Shown here one piece after another: positions 21,793-33,152 of a stretch of DNA of 64,000 bases. Where the stretch lies: assembly GCA_019915015.1 (NCBI GenBank), contig JAHBBC010000008.1, positions 682,001-746,000 of the forward strand. The letters are read 5' to 3'. The stretch's first letter is position 1; every line of letters starts with the position of its first letter. The DNA comes from Auriscalpium vulgare (lineage: Eukaryota > Basidiomycota > Agaricomycetes > Russulales > Auriscalpiaceae). The position numbers were made by a program, and so were the translations under genes. The notes beneath the pieces are model-generated. The model did no database searches. It saw nothing but the letters and a program-made list of their open reading frames with translations, and was not told the DNA's origin.

Positions 21793-23858
21793 CACCTCGT
21801 CGTCAGAATAGTGATCGTCAGGCTTATACTCGGACGGTGCCGTTGTCCTACGTTCTTGAGATGTGTCGCTCCATCCATTTAATCCAGTAATTACTATGAT
21901 GTGAAAAAATCGAAGAGAAAATACAGGTGCTCGAGAACCTCATAATTTGTCTAACGGGCTTGGGGGCGAACCACTGCGGTCGTCAGAATCACCGCCGCCG
22001 CGAATCACCGGCTGCTCACAATTGTTCTCGCGATGGGACTCGTCTATCTGATCATTGGGAAGTATGAAATGTCGGGGGAGAATGCGCACCAATTGTCTTG
22101 CGAGGGAAAGGCACCGACAATATGACCCCACTAGCTGCACGTCCTCCGCTCAGCCCTGCTTTCGCTTCTCTGCGCTCGGCCCTCCTAAGTACTGGCATGG
22201 AATAGGATTCATTGAATAAATGAGAAGTCGGATCGGCATCGCGGGTGGCGCACCGATGTTTTGGTCATGGAGAGTGACTCCGCGGATTAGAACTCGTCGG
22301 ATGAGTACTTGTGCATGGAGGTCCTTTAAGATGGATCAATATGAAGATCAAGGTTCTAGGACATGAAGACACGTACTCGAGAGATCTCACAAATCGTTTG
22401 CGCAGTCCGCCGGTATCGCTCAGCCCTGAGGAAAAAAAGGATGAGAGAGGGAGGCTTTGCGAGGGAATCCCTCAACGACCGCGCTCTGGTTGTACATAGA
22501 TGAGAATAGACTAACGGAAGATCAACAATGAACGCACTGTCGCAGCCTCTGGGGCACGAGCCATACTTGCTCGGGCGGGTCATCACCGAAAGAACTCAAA
22601 TCGTCGATATTTCCAAGGATCGACAGGGCGTCATGGATGTAAAGGTCTCCGATCTTCGTCTGGACCTGCGGGCGATGCCTTGTGATGAAGTTGAAAGGAC
22701 CACTTCCAACGAATTCGCGCGCGGAGCTGACGGAACTACCGTCCGTATAGGTGTGCCAAGCCGTTCTCTCTGCGGAGATGAGAGAGGAAACGGGCATGAC
22801 GGCGAGAGGGATCGAATCGTGTGGGTGTGCTTCAACAGCGTAGCAACGTCGCTCATGTTTGACGCCGCTGCGCCGGAACCGTGGAAATATTCGGCCCGCC
22901 GCGGCACAAACCAAACCCGTGTGCGAGTAGGAGGCGGGGCCACGATCGATCCACACCCGATATAAGGCTGCTGGCAAGTAGCCAAGGGTTAGATGAAAGA
23001 CTGAAGAGTTCTGTGCGTGTTTTGTGAGCACCGCCGACTGATCGAGACGGTTGGCCCCGCACGAGGGAGCTGCAGAAGCGGGGAGATGCGCAGAAGGCCC
23101 GCGCGCAGGGTCGATGACGAACATTGGTCGCAGCTACGGCAGTCGTAGTGTTGATGCGCTGTCCACACACTGGCAGACTACAGCTAAATCGGTATGCCGT
23201 CAGTAGGAGGCGATAACGGTACATCAAGAAGAACGCACCACAAAGACGACAGACTCGCGCGTCAATGTGGCCACTTCTAACCGTTTATCTCGCTCCAGAC
23301 GCTTCCAGACCTCGCTGCGTCGTCCTTACTGGATCTTGCCGGTGTCCAGGAGCACCAACTTCTGCCAACTTCGCGCCATACGTTAGTAACGGGGATGAGG
23401 AGGAAGCCAGACAGCATCACTACTGCCCGTGCTATCGTGTTCAGCGGGCTACTGCGAGCTGCCGGCAAGCCATTGTGGTGGACGTCTTCCAAGAGAAGAG
23501 AGAAAAGACTGAGGAGAGACTGGCAGAAAATCGCGGCCGCGGCGGAGGCAACCCGGCGGGTTACCGGGCCGCGGAGGCACAGCCACCACCGATAGCTCCG
23601 AGCCGCGTCTGCTCGTCGCCGACCACCAAACTTGTCGCTATTGTTCGAACGGCGGCGTTGGCCGTAATGCTAGCCAAGGTTTTCAAGTGGCCCAGCAATT
23701 TTTCAACACAACCTCACTTCCATCCTCGCTATGGGCGAAGTCGTTGGGGCTAACATCATCGACATTCCTAATTCACGAGCCTTGTACTAGACTAAGTACT
23801 AAGCGTTCATCGGCCGCGGTAGCAATCCCAACCCCCAACCTCGCGTTCTTCCTTCAGC
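21793..23858. repeat. Spacer between K5 and K6, with a stretch not seen elsewhere in the window
   Basis: 21793-22860 has no match that I can see to the other spacers. 22860-23858 is the usual C-type 5' flank, close to 26640-27589. The unmatched part holds a minus-strand reading frame (22522 to about 22860) described separately. Confidence 0.6.
22522..22860 (-). CDS. Unassigned minus-strand reading frame, possible gene fragment
   Basis: The frame reads through about 110 codons with natural-looking composition, including PVSSLISAERTAWHTYTDG and DALSILGNIDDLSSFG. It ends at a TGA after CVHC. It continues open into the repeated spacer, which marks a possible junction between unique and repeated DNA. 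I recognise no domain. It may be an exon of a gene brought in with the unmatched segment, or a chance frame. Confidence 0.25.
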   Translation of the reverse strand, partial: KHERRCYAVEAHPHDSIPLAVMPVSSLISAERTAWHTYTDGSSVSSAREFVGSGPFNFITRHRPQVQTKIGDLYIHDALSILGNIDDLSSFGDDPPEQVWLVPQRLRQCVHC

Positions 23859-25193
23859 ATGAACGACATCCCTGGCATACAGCATGTCGACCTCGATGCC
23901 CCTGATCCGCCAGGATCCTTTCCTGGTGCCATAGTTCACGCCGAAGAGTGGTGGGTCAAACATTGGGACTGGCTAGAGCAGTGCGGCTACAAGCTCAGGC
24001 CTCGCTACCAGCCTGGGTGGCAACCTTCGTGGAATCCGGCCACGGAGGTTTATGTGAATTTCGAGGATGGACAAGTCACTTATGTACGTCATTTATCCAG
24101 ATGTGTTCGCCAGTCTCTGAGCTCGCAACAGATGGCACGCATCATGGACGCTGTGCGCTCATCCGACGGTGCATATGTGGTATTAAAGATCATCCCCATG
24201 CGCCCGGGAGTGCATGAAGTGGAGGTCAACAGACTCCTGTCAAGCCCACCTCTTGCCTCCGACCCTGCCAACCATTCCGCACCGCTTCTGGAGGTCTTGG
24301 AGGTACCCGATGAACCGGGGCAGCAGCTCCTCGTGATGCCGCAGCTGCGTCCCTTCTACAGTCCGAAGTTCGATACTATCGGTGAAGCAGTTGCATTTTT
24401 CCATCAGATAATCCAGGTTAGTGCATCGGAGCATGTCTATGCCGTTCTGCATTGACTCCGCGTTTCCGAAGGGTCTGCAATTTATGCATCGACATCACGT
24501 GGCTCACAGGTGAGTTTATTTCCTGTCTTCCTGTGGCGTCATTCTCACTCACTCTGCTGCAGGGATTGCACGGTTGAGAATATCGCGATGGATCCATCGC
24601 GGATGTACCCTGATTCATTTCATCCACAATCAACGAAGCAGGAGATGCGTCGAGACTGGAAGGGCAAAGCGAAACACTACACTCGCACACAGCGCCCGCC
24701 GCGGTATCTCTTCATTGATTTCGGCCTCTCTCGTATTTATCCGCCGGAGCTCGGACCACCTATTGACATAGCGTCTCGAGGTGGGGACAAGTCGGCACCG
24801 GAACACGTCGACACCGACATACCGTGCAACCCATTCCCTACAGACGTGTACTACCTGGGCAATGTGATCCGCCAGGAGTTTATCCTTGTACGTGTGTCAC
24901 CATGCTTCACTGCTTCTCATTCTAACAGCATCCCGCAGGAATATCACGGGTTTTCCTTCATGCGGCCGTTGGTCGATGACATGGTTGCGCAAGACCCGGA
25001 CAAGCGACCGCAGATGGATGAAGTAATGACCCGCTTCAAGGAGATCCGTGCCTCCGTCAGCTCGTGGAAAATGCGTTCGCGGATGGTCCGGCGGGATGAG
25101 GCTATCGTGAACGGGTGGTATCATTCCGCTATACATTGGTATCGACGACTGGGATACATCCTTACGAGGAAGCCCGCGATACCTGACGCCTGA
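23859..25193 (+). CDS. K6: C-type kinase-like protein, intact
   Basis: It encodes 375 residues, the same length as K4. Exons are 23859-24083, 24132-24416, 24472-24509, 24563-24887 and 24939-25193. EWWVKHWDWLEQCGY lies in exon 1, the lysine is in VVLKI, HVAHRDCTVEN gives the HRD and the catalytic Asn, and LFIDFGLSR gives DFG. GGDKSAPEHVD, D-V-Y-Y-L-G and the DPDKRPQMDEV segment are intact. The last intron is 51 nt, in frame and stop-free. Both intron 1 (48 nt) and the last intron leave long continuous frames if retained. All residues needed for catalysis are present. Differences from K4 are concentrated in exons 1-3; exons 4-5 are almost the same. Confidence 0.88.
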
Positions 25194-27589
25194 CGTGATT
25201 TTCTATTCGCTCACTGCTTTGCCTTCGGAGTGTTTTTATTCACAATACCCTCTCGTTGCTGTTACATCTGATCGTTTACCTGCCTTCGCACTGTGAGTCC
25301 ATCACAATAGTTAATCTGGTAGTGATAATGGTAGCTTTATCGCCAAAGGACGATCTAGATACTCGCCCTGCAGTATCGTTGCTGAGTGCCGAGTTTGCTT
25401 AGTGCCGAGTGCCATCTGGCGACCCAAAAGTTCGCGAAGAAGCTCATTCGACGAGCACCGCACGTCTACATTGTTTTCTAAGACAGCATGTTGTGAAGGC
25501 AACTGCACAACGAACCCAGGGTCGTTAACGGCGTGCTATATCACGGCATACTACGAGGCAAGATCAGAACAAGGAGGGCGCACTGCGAAGGGAATCCTCA
25601 CCGCAACTAATCAGACCCCCGTAGCGGACAAGGCGGCGACGGACTTGGGCCGAGCGTCTTTGGATCCGCCGTGCTGGCACTCAGAGCGCGCGAAATCCCG
25701 TTAAACCAAGCATTTGTCTTGACAAAAAAGCACTGAGTAGAGAATGCCGCCCGTGCGGCTTGCCCGAGCACATTCAGAGAATCACCGTTGCGATATCGGT
25801 CGGCTCTGGATAGGTCCGTGAACGACTGCCGCTGCCGTACACGTACACGTACGAGGGTGAAACAAACCTTCAAAGTGTCAGGCAAGGCCAGTAAAGGTTG
25901 ATCGCGCATAGTAACGGAGGCGAGAACAATATGCCGGCGAGAGCCACCAAGGGACTGGAGAGAAGCGAGAGCGGGACAGCGCCGAGATGGACGCAAGGGC
26001 TCCAGCGCCCGTGTTGGGATCTTTCAGCATGCTCCGTTAGGTGTGATGCGTATCAGCCGCTGATACGTACAAGAAACGGCGCCGACTACTTATGCTCACA
26101 CAGTGCAAACCTTGGGAAACAAGGTCGCCGATCGACAGCCATTCGCCTATCTGTGAGAAAATCGCCGACATGAAAGCACTCCGGATGAGAAACAAAAGAC
26201 AGAAAAGTGAGGAACAACAATAATCACCGCGCGGCGTAGAGCCAGCGACAGATGGTACACATATCACCGGGAACCTGCGTGTCAATGGAAGCGGTTTGGG
26301 CGCGGTGCTACGTGGAGATCGTTAAGTCTTTCGACATCGCTTGAGATGATATGTGCACGCACCGGAGCGCTGGAATACTCAGACGACCAGAGTCTCCCAT
26401 TCGATTAGTAGATGCGACACGAGCGACACTGTTCGCAGCTTGGAGCCCTCGGCCACGGTGGCGCCGGATTGCCGCGGAGTCTGAGCGGAACCGACAACGT
26501 GCGCGTATCCCTTGCCAACACTCTTGCGTACCATCCTCGACCAACAAGTCGGGCTACATGATGTTCCTGTAGGAGCTGGATGAGTGACTAGTCTCTGGGG
26601 AAGTGACCTGCCCACCCCCCCTCAAAAAAGCGCGCACTTAGTCAAGAGACGGGGCCACGATCAATCCACACCCGATATAAGGGCGCTGGCAAGTAGCCAA
26701 GGGTTAGATGAAAGACTGAAGAGTTCTGTGCGTGTTTTGTGAGCACCGCCGACTGATCGAGACGGTTGGCCCCGCACGAGGGAAATGCAGAAGCGGGGAG
26801 ATGCGCAGAAGGCGCGCGTGCAGGGTCGATGACGGGCTGCAATGCGATATGGACACTGCCTGGGCTTAAGACTGTCATGCCACATTGGTCGCAGCTACAG
26901 CAGTCGTAGTATTGTTGCGGTGTCCACACAGGCTACAGCTAACTCGGTAGAGTGCCGTCATTGGGAGGCGATATCGGTACATCAAGAAGAACGCACCACA
27001 AAGACGACAGACTCGCGCGTCAATGTGGCCAATTCTAACCGTTTATCTCGCTCCAGACGCTTCCCGACTTCGCTGCGTCGTCCTTACTGGATCTTGCCGG
27101 CGTCCAGGAGCACTAACTTCTGCCAACTCGCGCCATACGTTAGTTAGTACCGGGGATGAGGTGGAAGCCAGACAGCATCACTACTGACCGTGCTATCGTG
27201 TTCAGCGGGCTACTGTGAGCTGCCGGCAAGCCATTGTGGTGGACGTCTTGCAAGAGAAGAGAGAAAAGACTGAGGAGAGACTGGCAGAAAATCGCGGCCG
27301 CGGCGGAGGCAACCCGGCGGGTTACCGGGCCGCGGGGGCACAGCCACCACCGATAGCTCCGAGCCGCGTCTGCTCGTCGCTATTGTTCGAATGGCGGCGT
27401 TGACCGTAATGCTAGCCAAGGTTTTCAAGTGGCCCAGCATTTTTTCAACACAACCTCACTTTCATCCTCTCTATGGGCGAAGTCGTTGGGGCTAACACCA
27501 TCGACACTGTTCCTAATTCACGCGCCTTGTACTAGACTAGCGTTCATCGGTAGCAATCCCAACCCCCAACCTCGCGTTCTTCCTTGAGC
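25194..27589. repeat. Spacer between K6 and K7
   Basis: It is homologous to 17401-20433, then to the C-type 5' flank (22860-23858), with a deletion near 26640 that joins the two. A short mini-ORF copy is at 26252-26344. No gene is called. Confidence 0.6.
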
Positions 27590-28915
27590 ATGAACGACAT
27601 CCCCGGCATACAGGTTGCCGACCTCGATGCCCTCGATCCACGCTCCTTTGCTCATAATGGTGCCATAAATGACATCGAAGAGTGGTGGGTCAAACATCGG
27701 GACTGGCTAGAGGAGTGTGGCTACAAACTCAGGCCTCGCTACCAGCACGGGTGGCAACCCTCGTGGAATCTAGACACGGACTTCTATCCGCACTCTGAGG
27801 ATGGACAGGTTTCTTACGTACGTCAATCTTCCAGATTCCTCCGACAGCCTCTGAGCTCGCAACAGAAGGGACGCATCATGGACGCTGTGCGCCAATCGGA
27901 CGGTGTATATGTAGTTTTCAAGAAGGTCCCCATGGGCCCGGGAGTTGATGAGGTGGAGGTCAACAGACTCCTGTCAAGTCCAGCTCTTGCATCCGACCCT
28001 GCCAACCATTCCGCGCCGCTTCTGGACGTCTGGGAGGTACCCGATGAACCGGGACAACAACTCATCGTGATGCCGCAGCTGCGTCCCTACAACAATCCAG
28101 AGTTTGAGACTATTGGCGAAGCAATTGCCTTTTTTCATCAGATATTCGAGGTCAGTGCCGCGGAGCAGGTCTCCGTAGTTATCCATTTTACTCAGCATCT
28201 CCGAAGGGTCTGCAGTTCATGCATCAACATCATATCGCTCACAGGTAAGCTCAATGCCTGGCTTTCCATGGTGTGATGCTCAATCTCTCGATGCAGAGAC
28301 TGCACGAATGGGAACATCGCATTGGATCCATCCGGGATGTACCCCGAATCATTCCATCCCCATCCAAGGAGGCTGCACATGCGTCGAGATTTCAAGGGAA
28401 AAGCGAAATATTACACCCGCACGCAGCGCCCGCCGCGGTATCTCTTCATTGATTTTGGCCTCTCTCGAATTTATCCCCCGGAGCTCGGACCACCCATCGA
28501 CATAGCGTCTCGAGGTGGGGACAAGTCAGCACCGGAACACGTCGACACCGACATACCGTGCAACCCTTTCCCTACTGACGTTTACTACCTGGGCAATTTG
28601 ATCCGCCAAAGGTTCATCTTCGTATGTGTGTCGCCCTGCTTCGCCGCCTCTCATCCTCACAGCATCCCGCAGAAATACCGCGGGTTTTCATTCATGCGGC
28701 CGTTGGTCGATGACATGGTTGCGCAGGACCCCGACAAGCGACCGCAGATGGATGAAGTAGTGATGCGCTTCAAGGAGATCCGTGCCTCCGTGAGCTCGTG
28801 GAAATTGCGTTCGCGGATGGTTCGGCGGGACGAGGCTATCCTGAACGGGGTGTATGAGTATCACTCCGCTTTACATTGGCATCGACGACTGCATCAGCAA
28901 AAGCCTCCCCTCTGA
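27590..28915 (+). pseudogene. K7: C-type kinase-like gene whose last exon is cut by a transposon
   Basis: Exons are 27590-27817, 27866-28150, 28207-28244, 28297-28621 and 28673-28915. The reading frame is complete through HRD (HIAHRDCTNGN), DFG and DPDKRPQMDEV. After the codons for HWHRRL it runs into the terminal inverted repeat of a 1,464-bp element and stops eight codons later. The missing family tail (GYILTREPAVPDV and stop) is found at 30358-30399, directly after the element. The truncated protein would have 372 residues and could still fold, because only the last 14 residues are replaced. Small upstream indels also change a few residues near the C-terminus. It is either a shortened functional gene or an early pseudogene. 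Confidence 0.85.
28890..28891. repeat. Left TG target-site duplication of the K7 element
   Basis: The bases TG before the element are repeated at 30356-30357 after it. Removing the element and one TG restores CGACGACTGGGATAC exactly as in K4 and K6. Confidence 0.6.
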
Positions 28916-28948
28916 ATTCACATGAATTTCCGTGAATTCACATGAATT
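28913..28948. repeat. Subterminal 16-bp direct repeat in the K7 element
   Basis: TGAATTCACATGAATT occurs at 28913-28928 and again at 28933-28948. It lies just inside the left TIR. Subterminal repeats are often transposase-binding sites in DNA transposons; that role is inferred here. Confidence 0.7.
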
Positions 28949-30278
28949 AGCAAATTAACGAATTAGTTAAGTCCAATGCTCCTTACTCGTATGCTAGTGA
29001 TAAATTATCGCATATTCACGGACCACACTGCCTGTTGTCACGCTCGTAACCGATACTAAATTCTAGATAATCTTGTCTTAGCCTCATGAGATTTTCTCGA
29101 TGGTGGAGCAAATAAGATATATTCATTTCTACTAGCCTACGGTATGTATAGGACCATCGCGCGACGAATGAAAGTCAGAACGAGAACCCGCTGGCTGGGC
29201 GTATGTATTGCGCGGGATGTCGGGTGCTCTATTGTGCGGAGATGGTACCGTAGCCAAAGCGGAAAGCGAGTACGAGCGAAGAGACGTGAGGCCACAGGAG
29301 CGCCAGAGGAGACGCGGGCAGGCCGAGATGAGGGAAACGAGCGCCGCCGTCTGCGCTTGTGTCAGCTCATTGACAGCTCGCACACAGCACAGCTCCCCGG
29401 AATACACACGATGCACGGAGGAGGCGCTCGCAAGCCGAAAGCGGGGAGTGGAAGGCACGGCGAGTGCGAGCGGCCGCAGAGCACAAGGAAGTGTGGCGAG
29501 CGTGGTGCGAGCAAATGACTGGAAGGCCGAGCACGAGCACGTCACGCACCTGCTGTGAGAGAGAAATCTGTTCTGCCGCACTGAGCACCCGCGGCTCACG
29601 CGCACCGCGTACACCTGTGGCTCGGAAGGGCGCTTCAACACGCGTAGCCGACTCCCCTCGCACACCCAGTAAGAGTCCGACGCCCCGACCACAGGCAGCA
29701 CCAAGATGTGCCCGAAGAACTGTCGGATATGGGTGTTAGGATGGCTCGAGAACGCGGAGCATCGCACTGGAGGGGCTCACCGAAGCCGAGAGCTTATGCA
29801 TCAAACCCAGCACCGAGAGCGTCTCTGTATTCTCCACGTCGCTGTTCTTGTTCGAGGGACTTCAACTGATGAGGGATTGCCGTGGCCCGTGAATGGAGGA
29901 AAGGATGTGAGGGGCATGTTTGCGCGCGCGCGAGCTGTACAGGTTGTTGCCGCAGAGCTAGGTGGAGAAGTTGGATGTGACGACAGCAAACTGAGAGTCA
30001 AAATTCAACATGCGGTCACGAGATCGTTTAGGGCCGGCAAGATTCAACCTTAACGTACGCGTCTCGCGCATCTTCGTAAGGAGCATCCTGCACTGATGAT
30101 CCTGTCGATTTAGTGCACGAAACTTTCTACGATATATAAAACGGTTATTCTAAGCCTGTGCAGAAGTTTTCAGATACGAAGGGTCATTGTGAGCGTGTAT
30201 TGGCTATGTTCTCTGTCCGAGTCACCCTTGTCACGTATGTGACTGTCGACGGTATCTCGCTTATTTTGCATTATCTGT

Positions 30279-30340
30279 GTTCACAACCGCCGGATAATTT
30301 ATTGTGAACCTCACAGTGGCTCACACCCGCTTAACGCGGG
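30279..30340. repeat. Right subterminal inverted repeat and hairpin of the K7 element
   Basis: GTTCACA at 30279-30285 pairs with TGTGAAC at 30303-30309. A second hairpin has stem CCCGC (30326-30330) and GCGGG (30336-30340) around TTAAC. Both lie just inside the right TIR. Confidence 0.65.
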
Positions 30341-30357
30341 AGGCTTTTCCTGATGTG

Positions 30358-30399
30358 GGATACATACTTACTAGGGAGCCTGCGGTCCCTGACGTCTGA
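30358..30399 (+). pseudogene. Detached C-terminal tail of K7
   Basis: Thirteen codons and a TGA encode GYILTREPAVPDV. This is the family tail missing from K7, and it lies directly after the element and its TG duplication. The following 700 bp match the 3' flank of K4, which confirms that the two halves were once one gene. Confidence 0.85.
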
Positions 30400-33152
30400 C
30401 GTGACCCTATTTCGCTCATCACCTACGTTTCGGATCTATTCATAATACCCTGTCCCTGCTGTTTTATCTGGTTGTTTACTAGCCATCGCACGGTCGAACA
30501 ATGATCATGGTGCTTATATTGCCAAAGTTATATTTATATATTCGACCTGTCGCGTCGATCGTCGTTTCTCAGTGGCACGTATCATTGGTTAGCCTACATT
30601 TTCGCAACGCAGCTGAATTGACTAACACCTCACGTCTATGTGTTGTGATTCGGAGGGAAACCGTCCAATCTATTGCTCGACGCCCGGGCCGTTAGCGGCG
30701 CGCTGTCGCAGAGCACACTACGAGGCAAGGTCAGAACAAGGAAGGCGCACGGTGAAGGAACTCCTCACAGCCTCCCAGAAACCATTCATACGCCCGTAGC
30801 AGATCGAGATCAGCATCCCGTGTAACAACAAGGCCGCGATGGACTTGGAGACTCAGCGTCATTGGGTCCGCCGTGCTGGCACTGTGAGCGCGGGCTGTGC
30901 TGTATTCTGCTAAGCCACGTAGTTTTCTCGACAGAACAAAACTTACCAGAGAATCCTCGTTTGTTTGTCGCGAGCGCATTCAGCGCATCACTGAGACACG
31001 TTGTTGCGAGTTCGGTTGTGATACATCCATGCGCCTGCCGTACAGGTACACGTACGCAGCCAGTTAAGGGTAGATGGCGCATAGCAACGGAGGCGCGAAC
31101 ACTATGCCAGCGATGAGCTACCAAGGAGCTGGAGAGAGAAGCGAGCGTGGGTCAGCGCCGAGATGAACACAAGGGCTCCGGCGCCCGTGCTGGAATCTTT
31201 TGGGGCACTTCATTCATTGTGATGCATATCAGACACGGATACGTACAAGGAGCGTCACTGCCAGATCTCAGGCTGTTCCAGCTGTGCGCACCTTGTGGTA
31301 CAAGCTCGCCGGTTCGCCTTTCTGTGAGAAACTCGCCAGCATGAAGGCACTTGACTTGAAACAAAAGAGGGATTACCGCACAGCGTAGAACCATAGAAGA
31401 ACGGTATACATTTCGACCGGTAACCTGCGTAGCATGAAAGCGGTGTCGGCGCTGGGCGAGTAAAGAAGATCGCTGAGCCTGTGGACATCCACTTGTAGTC
31501 ACATTTGCACGCACCAAAATGCTAGGATATTCGGCCGCACGGACTGTCCCACTTGACTGAGTATAAGGAGTGTTTCACGTCTTGGCCGACACCGGAAGAT
31601 GTTGTTCGCAGCCGGGGCCGTCGGCCACGATATCTGGCGCCGACGCCAAGGTCCAGGTCCTGCCGCGGAGTCTGAGCGCAACCGACGCCGTGAAGGGCCC
31701 ATAGCCCTTTCCAACGCGCTTGCATACGACCGTCGACGGAAAATTGAGGATATGTGGAGTTGCTGTGAGACTTGGATGAGTGAGGAATCTTCGGGGAAGC
31801 GAGGTGCCCACTAGTCGGAAGAGCGCGCACTTACGTCATGAACTGGCCAGCAGACCCGAAATTGAGCCTCGCAGAATGGGACGTGCGCATCGACACCGTG
31901 CATCTGCTCGAGGCGCACCAGGAGTAACCTGGAACGAGGGATACCTTGACAACGGCCGGATGAGAACGTTTGGTTTTGCTGATGGGGCGGTCAGAAGGGA
32001 GAGCACATGAATACCGTGTTTGAACATCATTTACTCTGCAAACCAGCACACGCACTGGCTTCCATTACGCAGCGAGTCTTGAACGAGTATGGGGCTGGGA
32101 GGATGCAATTCTGCCTGGTGTAGCGAAGCAAGGAAAGGTAAATAAGGACAGGAAAGAGTCCGCGATGCTCACAGTCGGCGTCAGCGATCAAGACGTTCAG
32201 AGTCCCAGCCTGAAGATACTGGTTGAGAATACGCATGTGGAGTGCAAAATGAGCTAGGTACTTACTCGCGGCCTCCACCCCGGGGTGTGCGCATTCGGGT
32301 TGCGCGCTGTCAGGACGGCCTCGATCCATGCCCAATACAAAGGTTCTGGCAAGCAGCCAAGGAGACGATGGAACAATTAAAACTTCTGTGCGCATCTGTG
32401 TAGTACAGTTGATCAATGGAGACGGTGTATCCGCGCAAGAGGGAAGTGTAAAGCGGGGAGATGCGCTGATCCAGCAGAACGCCTGGGCGGGATCAATGGC
32501 GGTGTGGAGGGCAATATAGAGACATCGTGGGCGTGACGGCTGTCGTAGAATATGGGGCGCAGAAACGGCAGTCGGAATGCTGATGCGCAGGCTACAGCTA
32601 ACCCGGTATTCAGTCAGTAGGAGGCGATTCGGCACAACATGAAGAACGCACATCAAAGAAGACACATTCGCGTGTTCGGGCAGTAGCCTCTAACCACTTG
32701 TCCAGCTGCAGACGCTTCCAGACTTCGTTGCTGCGTCGTCCCTTACAGCCTGAGGATCTTGCTGTGTCCGCAGGAACATCAACTTCGCGCCATACGTGAC
32801 CGGGAACGAGGCAGGACGTCGGGCAGCAGACCCAGTCAAACCACTTCCTGTAAGAGCTCGAGTTCAGCGGGCCACAGTGAGCTGCCAGCAAGGCTTTGTC
32901 GTGGACGTGCGAGAGGGGAGAATCGCAGAAAATGGCGGCCAGAGACGACCGGCCCGGGCAGGCTGAGGCGGGTTACCGGGCCGCGGGTACAGCCTCCGAC
33001 GCGACGCGTCTGCTCGCCACCCGGCGGTAACGGCTCAGTATTGTTCGACAGTATTGTTCGAGAGCGTTGACCATGTATCTATCCAAGGCCCGTCGTGTGG
33101 CCCATCAACCCCCCAACTACTCTTGACTCACTCCCTCACTCCCATCCTCATC
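30400..33152. repeat. Spacer between the K7 tail and K8
   Basis: It is homologous to the spacers after K4 and K6 but more diverged. A minus-strand frame at 32665-32027 is open for 212 codons and partly matches broken minus-strand frames in other spacers (for example MIQAG.M.VLI at 15009 and 19383). That may mark a decayed gene shared by all spacers. No model with consistent splice sites could be built. Confidence 0.5.

Larger units (their letters stand above)
28892..30355. mobile_element. Non-autonomous TIR element inserted in K7 (1,464 bp)
   Basis: The ends are inverted repeats of 18 bp with one mismatch: CATCAGCAAAAGCCTCCC at 28892-28909 and its complement at 30338-30355. The host sequence on both sides is the K7 last exon, and the intact C-type copies give the empty site. 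The left interior is AT-rich with a 16-bp direct repeat. The right interior has an inverted repeat and a GC hairpin. No transposase-like frame is visible. Several overlapping frames between 29132 and 30053 are Arg-rich and look like chance frames in GC-rich DNA. The 2-bp duplication does not fit the common 8-bp or TA families. A Helitron-like reading of the ends is discussed in the findings. Confidence 0.8.

Noticed and set aside
29132..29767. 211-codon minus-strand frame in the K7 element
   Set aside because: Arg/Ser-rich in GC-rich DNA, overlapped by equally long plus-strand frames, and no transposase or other motif.
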